Shown here piece after piece: positions 51,872-60,428 of a stretch of DNA of 64,000 nt (its first letter is position 1; each line of letters starts with the position of its first letter). The stretch spans positions 361,322 through 425,321 of the forward strand of contig NZ_BSNS01000002.1 of the NCBI RefSeq assembly GCF_030160115.1. Direction: 5' to 3'. The DNA comes from Devosia nitrariae (GTDB lineage: Bacteria; Pseudomonadota; Alphaproteobacteria; Rhizobiales; Devosiaceae). The notes beneath the pieces were generated by a model. The model ran no database searches. It was not told the origin of the DNA and saw only the letters and a list, made by a program, of their open reading frames with translations. Both the position numbers and the translations under genes were made by a program.

Positions 51872-53478
51872 GGCCGGGCCTCCGTGCCAGCTGCATCGCC
51901 ATTGGTCACGCCCGCCATCATCAGCCCGAGCTCGCCCTCGCTGGCGGTTGCCGGATCAGCCTCGCCCACGATCCGGCCGTCGAACATGACGAGGATACGG
52001 TCCGCGAGCGAGCGGATCTCATCGAGCTCGACCGAGACCAGCAGGATCGCTTTGCCGGCATCGCGCATCCTGATGATCTCGTTGTGAATAAACTCGATGG
52101 CGCCGATGTCGACGCCGCGGGTTGGCTGGCCGACGACCAGCACGTCGGGATTGCGCTCCATCTCGCGCGCCAGCACGATCTTCTGCTGGTTGCCCCCGGA
52201 GAAATTGGCCGTCTTCAGACGGAAGCTGGCGGGGCGGATGTCGAACTGCGCAATCCGCGCCTCGGCCTCGCGCTGGGCCGCCTGAATGTCGAGAAACATG
52301 CCCGCGCCGAATTCCGGCCGGTCCTGATAGCCGAGAATGGCGTTCTCCCATTCCTGAAAATTGGTGACGAGCCCCATGCGTTGCCGGTCCTCGGGCACGT
52401 GCGCAAGTCCTGCAAGGCGCGCGCGGGCGGCGCCGTCATCGCCCTTCAGTTCCAGTTCCCGCCCATTCATCACGACAGTGCCGGACCGCTGGTCCCGCAT
52501 GCCCGAAACAGCCTCGAGCAGCTCGCTCTGGCCGTTTCCGGAAACGCCGGCGATGCCGACGATCTCGCCGGCACGGACCGAAAAGGAGACGTCCTTGACC
52601 CGCACCACCCCGAGATCGTCGGCTACCACAAGGTTCTTGACCTCAAGCAACGTCTTGCCGGGCTGGGCCTGCGCCTTGTCGACCCGCAGCAGCACGCGCC
52701 GGCCGACCATCAGCTCGGCGAGCTCTTCCGGGTTGGTCTCGGAGGTCTTCAGGGTCCTCACCATTTCGCCCTGGCGCATGACCGAGACGTTGTCGGTGAT
52801 GGCCATGATCTCGCGCAACTTGTGGGTGATGAGGATGATGGTCTTGCCCTGTTCGCGCAGCGTCTCAAGCACGCGAAAGAGGTCGGCGGCCTCGTTGGGG
52901 GTGAGAACCCCTGTCGGCTCGTCGAGGATCAGGGTCTGCGCGCCGCGATAAAGGGCTTTCAGGATCTCGACGCGCTGCTGCTGACCGACGGATATGTCCT
53001 CGATGACAGCATCTGGATCGACCTCGAGATTGTACTCGTGCTCGATGCGATCGAGCTCGCCACGGGCGCGCTTGAGGCTCGGGGCGATGAACGCGCTGTC
53101 CTCGACGCCGAGCACGACGTTCTCGAGGACAGTAAAATTGTCGACCAGCATGAAATGCTGGTGCACCATGCCGATACCAAGTGCCAGGGCATGGCGGCTG
53201 TCGGTGATCCGGCGCTCCTGCCCGTCGACTTTGATGGTGCCACTGTCGGCCGTGTAGAAGCCGTAGAGGATGGACATCAGGGTCGATTTGCCCGCGCCGT
53301 TCTCACCCACGATGCCGTGGATGGTGCCGCGCTCGACCTTGAGGTCGATGTCCTTGTTGGCGTGAACCTCGCCAAACCGCTTGTTGATCTTCTCAAGCTC
53401 GATCGCCCACTGCGAGGCGGGTGGGGAAGCAGCGGCCGTGTCCGGCCGCTGCGCGTTCGTATCCTCACCTGTGCTCAT
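51868..53478 (-). CDS. Nucleoside ABC transporter ATPase, two-domain
   Basis: A 536-residue cytoplasmic ATPase with two ABC cassettes, as in the NupO/BMP and ribose-type importers. ATG 53478 is the first in-frame start past a short spacer. Domain 1 has Walker A GIVGENGAGKSTLMSILYGF, signature SVGQQQRVEILKALYRGAQ and Walker B LILDEPTGVLTPNEA. Domain 2 has a degenerate Walker A (GVSGNGQSELLEAVSGMR) and signature FSGGNQQKIVLAREMERNPD, so one composite site is probably weaker. It follows the binding protein by 10 bp. Confidence 0.94.
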   Translation of the reverse strand: MSTGEDTNAQRPDTAAASPPASQWAIELEKINKRFGEVHANKDIDLKVERGTIHGIVGENGAGKSTLMSILYGFYTADSGTIKVDGQERRITDSRHALALGIGMVHQHFMLVDNFTVLENVVLGVEDSAFIAPSLKRARGELDRIEHEYNLEVDPDAVIEDISVGQQQRVEILKALYRGAQTLILDEPTGVLTPNEAADLFRVLETLREQGKTIILITHKLREIMAITDNVSVMRQGEMVRTLKTSETNPEELAELMVGRRVLLRVDKAQAQPGKTLLEVKNLVVADDLGVVRVKDVSFSVRAGEIVGIAGVSGNGQSELLEAVSGMRDQRSGTVVMNGRELELKGDDGAARARLAGLAHVPEDRQRMGLVTNFQEWENAILGYQDRPEFGAGMFLDIQAAQREAEARIAQFDIRPASFRLKTANFSGGNQQKIVLAREMERNPDVLVVGQPTRGVDIGAIEFIHNEIIRMRDAGKAILLVSVELDEIRSLADRILVMFDGRIVGEADPATASEGELGLMMAGVTNGDAAGTEARP

Positions 53479-53488
53479 CGACGCTTGG

Positions 53489-54493
53489 TCAGAGCGGGCA
53501 GGCGTTGTCGGTATAGTAGTCGTGGACCTCGATGCTGCCGTCGATGACGCCGGCCTTGAGCTCTTCCACCTCGGTCTGCATTTCGTCGGTGATGAGATCG
53601 GCGTTGTTCTCGTCGAGCGCGTAGCCGACACCCTCGTCGGCGAGGCCGAGATCGATGCGGCCCGGCTTGAAGGTGGCATCGTCGCCTGCTTCCACGAAGG
53701 CAGTGTAGACAGCGTTGTCGACGCGCTTGAGCATAGAGGTCAGCACCGAACCCGGATGCAGGTGGTTCTGATTGGAGTCGACGCCAATCGAATACTTGCC
53801 GGCATCGGCCATCGCCTGCAGCACGCCGAGACCCGAGCCGCCGGCAGCCGCGAACACGATGTCGGCACCCGCATCCATCTGCGCCTTGGCAAGCTCGCCG
53901 GCCGTGACCGGGTCGTTCCAGGCAGCCGGGGTGGTGCCGGTATAGGCTTCCTGCAGCTCGATATCCGGATTGACGGCACGCGCACCATAGGCATAGCCGC
54001 AGTAGAAGCGGTGAATGAGCGGCACGTCCATGCCACCGACGAAGCCGACATTGCCGGTTTCAGACTTCATGGCGGCCAGGGCGCCCACCAGGAACGAACC
54101 GGTGTGCTCGTCGAACATGATCGACTGAACGTTGGGTTGGTCGACGACGGTGTCGATGACGACGAAGTTGGTGTCGGGGAACTCGGGCGCGACGGCTTCG
54201 AGCGCAGCGGTCCACATGAAGCCGGCCATGACGATCGGATTGGCCCCCTGAGAAGCAAAGCGGCGCAGGGCCTGCTCACGCTGGGCGTCGTTCTGCAGCT
54301 CGAGCTCGAGGAAATTGCCGCCGGTCTCTTCCTTCCAGCGGACGGCGCCGTTGTAGGCGGCTTCGTTGAATGACTTGTCGAACTTGCCCCCAAGGTCGTA
54401 GATCACGGCCGGATCGGCGAAGGCGGCACCCGCCAGCATGGCACTCAGCGCCACCCCGCCGACAACGGCCTTGCTCAGTTTATTGAATTTCAT
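53489..54493 (-). CDS. BMP-family nucleoside-binding protein
   Basis: A periplasmic basic-membrane-protein-family ligand receptor of 334 residues for nucleoside import. ATG 54493 follows AGGGAGA. The signal peptide is KAVVGGVALSAMLAGAAFA with cleavage before DPAVIYDLGG. The mature part has GGKFDKSFNEAAYNGAVRWK, the family strand TNFVVIDTVVDQPNVQSIMF, GNVGFVGGMDVPLIHRFYCG and the ligand-domain strand GADIVFAAAGGSGLGVLQAM, GKYSIGVDSNQNHLHPGSVL. It is a soluble, not a lipid-anchored, member. It heads the cluster, whose gene content supports nucleoside as ligand. Confidence 0.93.
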   Translation of the reverse strand: MKFNKLSKAVVGGVALSAMLAGAAFADPAVIYDLGGKFDKSFNEAAYNGAVRWKEETGGNFLELELQNDAQREQALRRFASQGANPIVMAGFMWTAALEAVAPEFPDTNFVVIDTVVDQPNVQSIMFDEHTGSFLVGALAAMKSETGNVGFVGGMDVPLIHRFYCGYAYGARAVNPDIELQEAYTGTTPAAWNDPVTAGELAKAQMDAGADIVFAAAGGSGLGVLQAMADAGKYSIGVDSNQNHLHPGSVLTSMLKRVDNAVYTAFVEAGDDATFKPGRIDLGLADEGVGYALDENNADLITDEMQTEVEELKAGVIDGSIEVHDYYTDNACPL

Positions 54494-54705
54494 TGTTTGG
54501 GTCTCCCTGTCTCGCACCGGACCCGGCACCTGCCGGCGGACACACCCCGTGCGCTAACAGCGGATAGAACCGTGCAAACGACCTGCCCGCAAGAGGGCAA
54601 CAAGTATTTTTTTCCGATTGGTCAAAAAAATCTGGGGAGGAGGAGCGGCGGTTAACCGGGGCATTGCGCAGCTGTTGCCTCGCCGTTGAACAGGTCCCTG
54701 TCGCT

Positions 54706-55458
54706 CTACTGCCTGGCATTTTCAGAGACTGGAATATCGAAGATCAGCAAACCCGGCTCTCCAAGCGGGAGCTGTGCCAAAACCTGACCTTGCGGGCTCA
54801 GCACCGCAGTCGGGCCCCAGGCAATTCGCCCCTCGCGCTCACCCGTCACATCTGCGGACAAGAGCCACAACCCGGTTTCCCGACAACGCTCGCCTCGCTT
54901 GGCGTTATGCAAATCCTTGAATATTTCGGCCTTTTCGCGTCTCATCATGTTGTTTGCCGGACAGACGATCATCGCCGCCCCGAGGTCAGCGACTTTTCGC
55001 GCAGCTTCTGGAAAGTTCGTGTCATGGCAGATGTTTATGCCAAACCGAAGACCGTCGATTTCGAAAAGCGGGGTGTCCACACCAGCCTCGAAGGCGCCCT
55101 CGCCATGGAGCAGGTTCATCTTGCGATATCGCCCGGCAACGACACCGCACTCTATCACTACGGCAGTGTTGAACAGTCGTTCGTCTTCGACCTCGATAAT
55201 GCCCAGGATGAGCATCGGCCCACTCTTTGGGAGCCGGCGCAGAATAGTGTCGAATTCGGGGGATGAGAGATCGAGAGCGACCCGTCGCGCCGATGCTTCA
55301 TCGGTCAGGTAACCTTGGAGAAAGCCTTCGGGAAAGCAGACCAAACGCGCACCCTTGAGCTCGGCAAGCCCGGCGACCTCGTCCACATATGTCAAAGCGG
55401 CGTCCATGTCGTCGCGATATTCGGGCGTCTGCGCCGCAGCAACTCTGACAGACTTCAT
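54706..55458 (-). CDS. Carbon-nitrogen hydrolase (nitrilase superfamily)
   Basis: A cytoplasmic amidase or related C-N hydrolase of 250 residues. ATG 55458 follows GGAG at six bases. The triad is Glu in GARLVCFPEGFLQGYL, Lys in GRYRKMNLLHGEGAFE and Cys in FGINICHDTNFPEAA. Length and spacing fit the plain aliphatic amidase/omega-amidase group, without an added glutaminase or NAD synthetase domain. It lies 46 bp downstream of the CoxG-like gene on the same strand, so a shared message is likely. The substrate cannot be read. Confidence 0.9.
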   Translation of the reverse strand: MKSVRVAAAQTPEYRDDMDAALTYVDEVAGLAELKGARLVCFPEGFLQGYLTDEASARRVALDLSSPEFDTILRRLPKSGPMLILGIIEVEDERLFNTAVVIECGVVAGRYRKMNLLHGEGAFEAGVDTPLFEIDGLRFGINICHDTNFPEAARKVADLGAAMIVCPANNMMRREKAEIFKDLHNAKRGERCRETGLWLLSADVTGEREGRIAWGPTAVLSPQGQVLAQLPLGEPGLLIFDIPVSENARQ

Positions 55459-55504
55459 TGCGCGCTCCATAAGCAAGGAGGCCCCGGGGGCCGGCCGCTT
55501 TTGG

Positions 55505-55978
55505 TTATTGGCTGTCGCCGTCCTTGAGAGGCGTTACCTTCGCTCCCATGGCTTCGCCGAAGCGCTCGAAGAAACCGTCGATGACCTTTTGGGCGGAATT
55601 GCCGATGATGGCCTTGCCAAGGTTCATGATGCGGCCGGAAGCGCCGCCGTTGGCGGTGAAGACGAGATGAGTGGCCGTGCCCGCGTCGGTCAGCACGATG
55701 TCGGCCGAGCCCTCGGCAAGACCGAGGAGGCCGCCGCGTCCCTTGCCGGCCAGGCGGTAGCTTTCGGCCGGCACGATGTCGGTCAGCCACAGATCGCCCT
55801 TGAACACCGGGTGGACGACGCCGAGGTTGACCTTGATGTCGAGCTCAAGGGCATCCGTGCCCGTCCAAACGATCCGGTCACAGCCGGGAATGGCGTCCTT
55901 GAGGACGCCGGTGTCGTTGAGCGCCGCCCAGACCTCGATGCGTGGCGCTGCGACCAGATAGCGTCCGCCGAATTCCAT
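55505..55978 (-). CDS. CoxG-like SRPBCC family protein
   Basis: A 157-residue START-like (SRPBCC) protein of the carbon-monoxide-dehydrogenase subunit G family. ATG 55978 gives MEFGGRYLVAAPRIEVWAAL, then DTGVLKDAIPGCDRI, the hallmark pattern, followed by FKGDLWLTDIVPAESYRLAG and AIIGNSAQKVIDGFFERFGE. CoxG recruits CO dehydrogenase to the membrane, but no cox genes occur here, so the role is more likely ligand binding or membrane recruitment of another enzyme. It is co-directional with the nitrilase and divergent from the coiled-coil module. Confidence 0.9.
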   Translation of the reverse strand: MEFGGRYLVAAPRIEVWAALNDTGVLKDAIPGCDRIVWTGTDALELDIKVNLGVVHPVFKGDLWLTDIVPAESYRLAGKGRGGLLGLAEGSADIVLTDAGTATHLVFTANGGASGRIMNLGKAIIGNSAQKVIDGFFERFGEAMGAKVTPLKDGDSQ

Positions 55979-56121
55979 GCTTCCCCTCTTGCGACCTGCG
56001 GCTTTTTCGCACCAATGATGGCAAAATAGTCGTCGCACAAAGCTGTTGCAATTGTCAGCGCCGGCCGCAAAGTCAATCTATAGGCCAAGGCAAGGCGAGC
56101 GACGAACGCGGGAGAAATCTG

Positions 56122-57339
56122 ATGTCTGAAACAACGACAACCACTCAGCCGGCCACTACGACAGCCGTGGCCGAGAAGCCATTGCAATACCTCGACAAGG
56201 CGGTGAATGCCATCCGGGACCTCGGGGTCTGGCCCGAGCAGCAGGGCGAGCAGCCGATCACTGGCCTCCTCTCGCAGATCACCGAGCTCGACGAGACGCG
56301 CGTGGTGCTGATCGGGCGGACCCTCAGCCAGGCCAGTGCCTTTAACGAGGTGGTGCGCGAGCAGGTGGCGGCCATGAAGATCGGCGAGCGCTACGAGGAC
56401 ATCACCAAGGGCTTCGATTCCATCCGGGACGATGCCAAGACACTGGTCGACCAGCTTGACGACAACAGGCTGGACCTGGGCGAGCGCATCTCGAACGTCT
56501 GGATGAAAGTCTCGCGCGGCGACATCGCCCAGCGCTTCAACAAGATTCGCGATACCTACCTTTCCGTCACCGCCGACACCAAAGACCAGATCGACCGCGA
56601 ACACACGATCCTCGAGGCCTACCGCGATTTCCGCGGCGCCCTGAAGCAATCGGAAGTGATGGCGCTCGAGGTGCTGCAGACGGCCGAGAACCGGCTTTCC
56701 GAGAAGAAGGACATCCTGCAGAAGGCCGCAGACGAGCTTGCGGCTTACGCCGGCGACGTGCCGGCCGACCGGGCGCGGCTGGAGATGGCGCGCGACGAGC
56801 GGCTGCGCGAGATGCAGAACGAGGAGAAGCGCTATCAGATCGCCAAGGACCTCTCTGACAACCTGACCATCTCCTACAACACCTCGGAAGTGGTGATGGC
56901 CAGGCTCATGCAGACCACCAACGCCAAGGAACGGGTCTACCAGCAGTCGATCTCGTTCTTTTCGACCAACGAGACGGTGCTGACGGCGCTCTCGGCCTCG
57001 TTCACCGGCATGTTCGGCCTGCATGAGTCGACCGAAACGCTCAACGCCATGAAGGAAGGCATGTCGAAAAGCCTCGAGACGCTTTCCGAGATCGGCGACA
57101 AGGTGCAGGAAGAGGCGATCAAGGCCGGCTACGGCCCGACGATCAGGGCCGATGCGGTCAAGAAGCTCGTCGACAGCGTCGTCAACTTCCAGGAAAAGAG
57201 CCGCACGATCATCAACGAGATGCGGGTCGCCTCAACCAAGAACTCGGCGGAAATCCGCGACGCGGTGGAAGACGGCAAGAAGCGCCTGGCCCAGCTCGCC
57301 GCCGAGGGCAACGCGTTGCTTCTCGAAACCGGGAACTGA
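56122..57339 (+). CDS. Helical cytoplasmic protein, first of a three-gene module (TelA-like architecture)
   Basis: A 405-residue, nearly all-helical protein with no signal peptide or transmembrane helix. ATG 56122 follows GGGAGAAA. The N-terminus is Thr-rich (TTTTTQPATTTA). Coiled segments run across residues ~150-290, then YNTSEVVMARLMQTTNAKER, VYQQSISFFSTNETVLTALS and FTGMFGLHESTETLNAMKEG, and a C-terminal helix. The arrangement and a short C-terminal run recall toxic-anion-resistance TelA, but this is a weak likeness. Homologues are, as I recall, often labelled cell surface protein. It is 30 bp before the DUF6384-like gene. Confidence 0.8.
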   Translation: MSETTTTTQPATTTAVAEKPLQYLDKAVNAIRDLGVWPEQQGEQPITGLLSQITELDETRVVLIGRTLSQASAFNEVVREQVAAMKIGERYEDITKGFDSIRDDAKTLVDQLDDNRLDLGERISNVWMKVSRGDIAQRFNKIRDTYLSVTADTKDQIDREHTILEAYRDFRGALKQSEVMALEVLQTAENRLSEKKDILQKAADELAAYAGDVPADRARLEMARDERLREMQNEEKRYQIAKDLSDNLTISYNTSEVVMARLMQTTNAKERVYQQSISFFSTNETVLTALSASFTGMFGLHESTETLNAMKEGMSKSLETLSEIGDKVQEEAIKAGYGPTIRADAVKKLVDSVVNFQEKSRTIINEMRVASTKNSAEIRDAVEDGKKRLAQLAAEGNALLLETGN

Positions 57340-57369
57340 CCTTTCTAGCTTATAAGATGAACGGCACAC

Positions 57370-58308
57370 ATGAGTGACACGCCGGCGGGTCCCGCCGCTC
57401 CCCTCGACGACGTGATGCTTGCCATGGACGTCGTCGATACCCTCCGCCACCGCCAGGATCTGGCGCTGCGGGAACTGGCGGGCGAGGCGCGCGAGAAGCA
57501 GCTCCTCGAGCGGCTACGCGAGATCTATCACAGCCAGGGCATCGAGGTGCCCGACCATATCCTGAGGGAAGGCGTGGCCGCTCTCGAGGAAAGCCGGTTC
57601 GTCTACTCGCCGCCCCCGCCGAACTTGAAGCGCGCGCTCGCCCGGCTCTATGTCAGCCGCGGCAAGTGGGGACGACCCGTGCTGGCCATCGTCTTGGCGC
57701 TGTTCGTGATCGCGGGAGCCTACTTCCTCGTCTACCGGCCCTACCAGTCGGCGCAGGCGGAGAACGCGCGGATCGAACTGGCCGAGCAGTTGCCGGCGCA
57801 GATGGATGCGCTCTACCAGACCATTTTCGAGGAAACCAAGGTCCAGCAAGCCGTGGTCGAGGCCGTGGCGCTGCGTGAACGCGGCAAGGCGCTGGCGAGC
57901 GAAGGCGACCGGGCCGGCGCCCTCGACGTGATCGAGCGCATGACGGCGCTGCGCGACCAGTTACGGCAGGAATATACGCTGCGGATCGTCAACCGACCGG
58001 ACGTACAATCGGGCTTCTGGACGTTCCCGGAGGTCAACACCGACGCAACGAACTACTATATTGTCGTCGAGGCGATCGATGTCGATGGGAACCGCCTCTC
58101 CTTGCCGATCGAGAACGAGGAGACAAGGGAAACCGAGGTGGTCGACATCTGGGGCATTCGCGTGCCCGAGGTTGTCTATCAGGCGGTCGCGGCGGACAAG
58201 CAGGATGACGGAATCATCGAGATGGACGAAGTGGGGCGCAAATCCTACGGCTTCCTCGATGTCGAATATGTCGTGCCCGTGCTCGGCGGCGCGGTGACAC
58301 GGTGGTAG
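57370..58308 (+). CDS. DUF6384-like membrane protein, second gene of the module
   Basis: A 312-residue protein. Residues ~1-95 are cytoplasmic and helical (MLAMDVVDTLRHRQDLALRE, LLERLREIYHSQGIEVPDHI). One transmembrane helix lies at about 98-120 (WGRPVLAIVLALFVIAGAYF). The remaining ~190 residues would be periplasmic: a helix pair (AENARIELAEQLPAQMDALY), then a beta-rich ending with WTFPEVNTDATNYYIVVEAI, ETEVVDIWGIRVPE and DEVGRKSYGFLDVEYVVPVL. I believe this matches family DUF6384, without known function. It is 7 bp before the next gene. Confidence 0.8.
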   Translation: MSDTPAGPAAPLDDVMLAMDVVDTLRHRQDLALRELAGEAREKQLLERLREIYHSQGIEVPDHILREGVAALEESRFVYSPPPPNLKRALARLYVSRGKWGRPVLAIVLALFVIAGAYFLVYRPYQSAQAENARIELAEQLPAQMDALYQTIFEETKVQQAVVEAVALRERGKALASEGDRAGALDVIERMTALRDQLRQEYTLRIVNRPDVQSGFWTFPEVNTDATNYYIVVEAIDVDGNRLSLPIENEETRETEVVDIWGIRVPEVVYQAVAADKQDDGIIEMDEVGRKSYGFLDVEYVVPVLGGAVTRW

Positions 58309-58315
58309 GAACAAG

Positions 58316-59857
58316 ATGACGATCCGAGGCCCCCAGGCACTGGCATCGCTCGAAGAGGCGTTGCGCGATATCCGTCGCGAGGAGGACGAGATCTCCAAAC
58401 GCCTGACGCGCGCCAGCGACATTATCACCAAGATGCGCGAGACCGAGGCCGAGCTCTTCCGCAAGCTTGCCCAGGTGCGGCTCGATCCGGCCGTGCAGGG
58501 CGAGCTCGAGGGACGCATCTCGCAGTCGGAAGCCAAGGCGCGCGAGATGCTGAGAACGCACGCCGAGGCCCTTACCACCACAGAGGCGCAGCTCGCCGAG
58601 ATCGACGCCGAAATCAACGGGCTGACGGAGAGCCGGGGCGAGGCGATGAAGGTGCTCGAAACCCGTCAGGGCGAGCTCAAGGCGCTTTCGGCCCGTATAG
58701 GCGAGGCGGTGGCCAAGGATCCGAATTATGCGCAGAAGCGCGCGGCGGCCGACGAGTTGCAGGCAATCGCGGCCCAATCCATGCACAAGACCGAGCAGGC
58801 CGAGGCCGACCGCGACGAGAAGGGCAAGCCCTACCGCGACGACCCGCTCTTTACCTACCTCTGGGAGAGAGGTTACGGAACGGTCAACTACCGGGCGAAC
58901 AACCTCGTCGCCTACCTCGACGGGTTGGTCGCCGATCTCACCGGTTTTGCTAAGGCGCGGCCGAACTTTGCCATGCTAAACGAGATCCCGTTGCGGCTGC
59001 GCGAGCACGCCGAGCGGCAGATGGAGAATGCGGCTGCCGCCGAGGCTGAGGTCGACGCGCTCGAAACGGCGGCCATCGATGCGGCAGGCGGCAAGCCGAT
59101 CCGTGAGGCCATGGAAGAGGCTCAGGCCCAGATAGAGGCGATCGACACCGGAATCGTCGAGGCCGAGGACCGGCGTGACGCGGCCGCCAGGGAGCTCGCG
59201 AGCCTGGCGCAGGGCGGCGACCCGGCCTTCGAGGAGGCGCTGACGACGCTCGCCGAGGCGCTGGGGCGCGAGGATATCAGGACACTGCTCGCCGAAGCGC
59301 GGCGCACGGCGACCGGCCGGGACGACACACTCGTTGCCCAGATCGACGATGCGCGGGCGCGGGTGCGCGACGAGGAAGAGGATATTCGCGAGCAGAAGGC
59401 GCGGTTGAAAACCCTGGCGGCGCGGCGGCGCGAGCTCGAGGACATCCAGTGGGAGTTCAAGAAGGCGCGGTTCGACGATCCGCGTTCGACCTTCCGCGAG
59501 GACAACCTCGTCGGCGACATGCTCAACGATTTCCTGCGCGGCGGCATCAGCGCGGCCAGCTATTGGGAACACTGGCGCAAGAGCCAGAACTGGAGCGCGG
59601 GCACCAGTGACTGGGGCGGGGGGGTCGGCCTGCCGAACCGGGGCCGGACGACCTCCAGCCCCTGGCCGCAGGGCGGCGGCTTCGAGTGGCCCGACACGAG
59701 CTTTGGCGGTGGCAGCGGCAAGAGCAAGCCGCGCGGCGGCGGTTTCGGTGGTGGCTGGAGCGGCGGGCGTCCCACCGGCGGTGGGTTCTCGCGTCCACGC
59801 ACTGGTTCAGCGGGCACGAGGAAGCACGGAGGCTTCAAGACCGGCGGAGGATTTTAG
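58316..59857 (+). CDS. Coiled-coil protein with Gly-rich tail, third gene of the module
   Basis: A 513-residue protein. Residues ~1-170 and ~230-400 are long coiled coils. Between them is a conserved-looking globular patch: DPLFTYLWERGYGTVNYRAN, NLVAYLDGLVADLTGFAKAR and PNFAMLNEIPLRLREHAER. A segment LVGDMLNDFLRGGISAASYW follows the second coil. The last ~85 residues are Gly, Arg, Trp and Phe-rich (GGGFGGGWSGGRPTGGGF and ending GGFKTGGGF), like tails that drive self-association. No signal or membrane helix was found. It ends the operon; a VOC gene is convergent 2 bp later. Confidence 0.8.
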   Translation: MTIRGPQALASLEEALRDIRREEDEISKRLTRASDIITKMRETEAELFRKLAQVRLDPAVQGELEGRISQSEAKAREMLRTHAEALTTTEAQLAEIDAEINGLTESRGEAMKVLETRQGELKALSARIGEAVAKDPNYAQKRAAADELQAIAAQSMHKTEQAEADRDEKGKPYRDDPLFTYLWERGYGTVNYRANNLVAYLDGLVADLTGFAKARPNFAMLNEIPLRLREHAERQMENAAAAEAEVDALETAAIDAAGGKPIREAMEEAQAQIEAIDTGIVEAEDRRDAAARELASLAQGGDPAFEEALTTLAEALGREDIRTLLAEARRTATGRDDTLVAQIDDARARVRDEEEDIREQKARLKTLAARRRELEDIQWEFKKARFDDPRSTFREDNLVGDMLNDFLRGGISAASYWEHWRKSQNWSAGTSDWGGGVGLPNRGRTTSSPWPQGGGFEWPDTSFGGGSGKSKPRGGGFGGGWSGGRPTGGGFSRPRTGSAGTRKHGGFKTGGGF

Positions 59858-59858
59858 T

Positions 59859-60257
59859 TCATCCTGCGTCCGGCCCAGAAAGCACCTCCCAGAGATTGCC
59901 TTCGGTATCTTCGAAGTAGCCGGCATAGCCCCACTCGGAGGCCGTGCCGGGGGTGTGGATAGCGCCGCCGGCGCGAACCGCTTCGTCGAGGATGGCATCG
60001 ACCTCGGCAGGGTTTTCAGCGTTGTGGCTGAGGACGACCTGCGCCGTGCCGCGCACCGCCTCGCCCTGCCCGGCCGTCTCGGCCAAATTCGCCCGCTCCA
60101 AAAGGACGAGCGAGAGATCGCCTTCGAGAAAGAACGCCACGTGATCTTCGCCCGCCGAAATCTGCTCGTCGGGCAGGCCGAAGAGGACGCGGTAGAAGCC
60201 GAAGGCGCGCGCGAGGTCGTCGACACCGACGGTGACGATGTTGATCCTGGGTTTCAT
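59859..60257 (-). CDS. VOC family protein (glyoxalase/bleomycin-resistance fold)
   Basis: A 132-residue vicinal-oxygen-chelate protein. It starts KPRINIVTVGVDDLARAFGF, the usual first beta-alpha unit, continues FFLEGDLSLVLLERANLAET, and has a second unit EVDAILDEAVRAGGAIHTPG, then EWGYAGYFEDTEGNLWEV with the metal Glu. The metal-histidine of the first unit is not obvious, so it may be a ligand-binding rather than catalytic member. Convergent with the coiled-coil gene, with a REP-like repeat before its start. Confidence 0.9.
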   Translation of the reverse strand: MKPRINIVTVGVDDLARAFGFYRVLFGLPDEQISAGEDHVAFFLEGDLSLVLLERANLAETAGQGEAVRGTAQVVLSHNAENPAEVDAILDEAVRAGGAIHTPGTASEWGYAGYFEDTEGNLWEVLSGPDAG

Positions 60258-60271
60258 GCCGGCCTCCTCCA

Positions 60272-60370
60272 GAGCGCGATACGATTTGATGAAATCAAAT
60301 CGTGCGCTCCAGCTACTTGTTGTCGCGGGATTTCAGGCGAAAAACCGGTTCCCACTTTTCGCATCCCTCT
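60272..60370 (-). repeat. Dispersed REP-like repeat, copy C (reverse orientation)
   Basis: The reverse complement reads AGGGATGCGAAAAGTGGGAA, then CCGGTTTTTCGCCTGAAATC, GCGACAACAAGTAGCTGGAG and CGCACGATTTGATTTCATCA, the same modules as copy A at 20464-20564. Within it ACGATTTGAT (60281-60290) and ATCAAATCGT (60294-60303) form an exact ten-base stem with a three-base loop. It lies between the VOC gene and the LysR gene. Confidence 0.85.
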
Positions 60371-60428
60371 CTGCGGGTTGCGACTATCGCGGAATCGACC
60401 GGCGCTGTCACGCCGACCTGGCGGGCGA

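Noticed and set aside
52084..53547. 487-codon plus-strand frame over the nucleoside ATPase
   Set aside because: Shadow of the two-domain ABC ATPase on the other strand.
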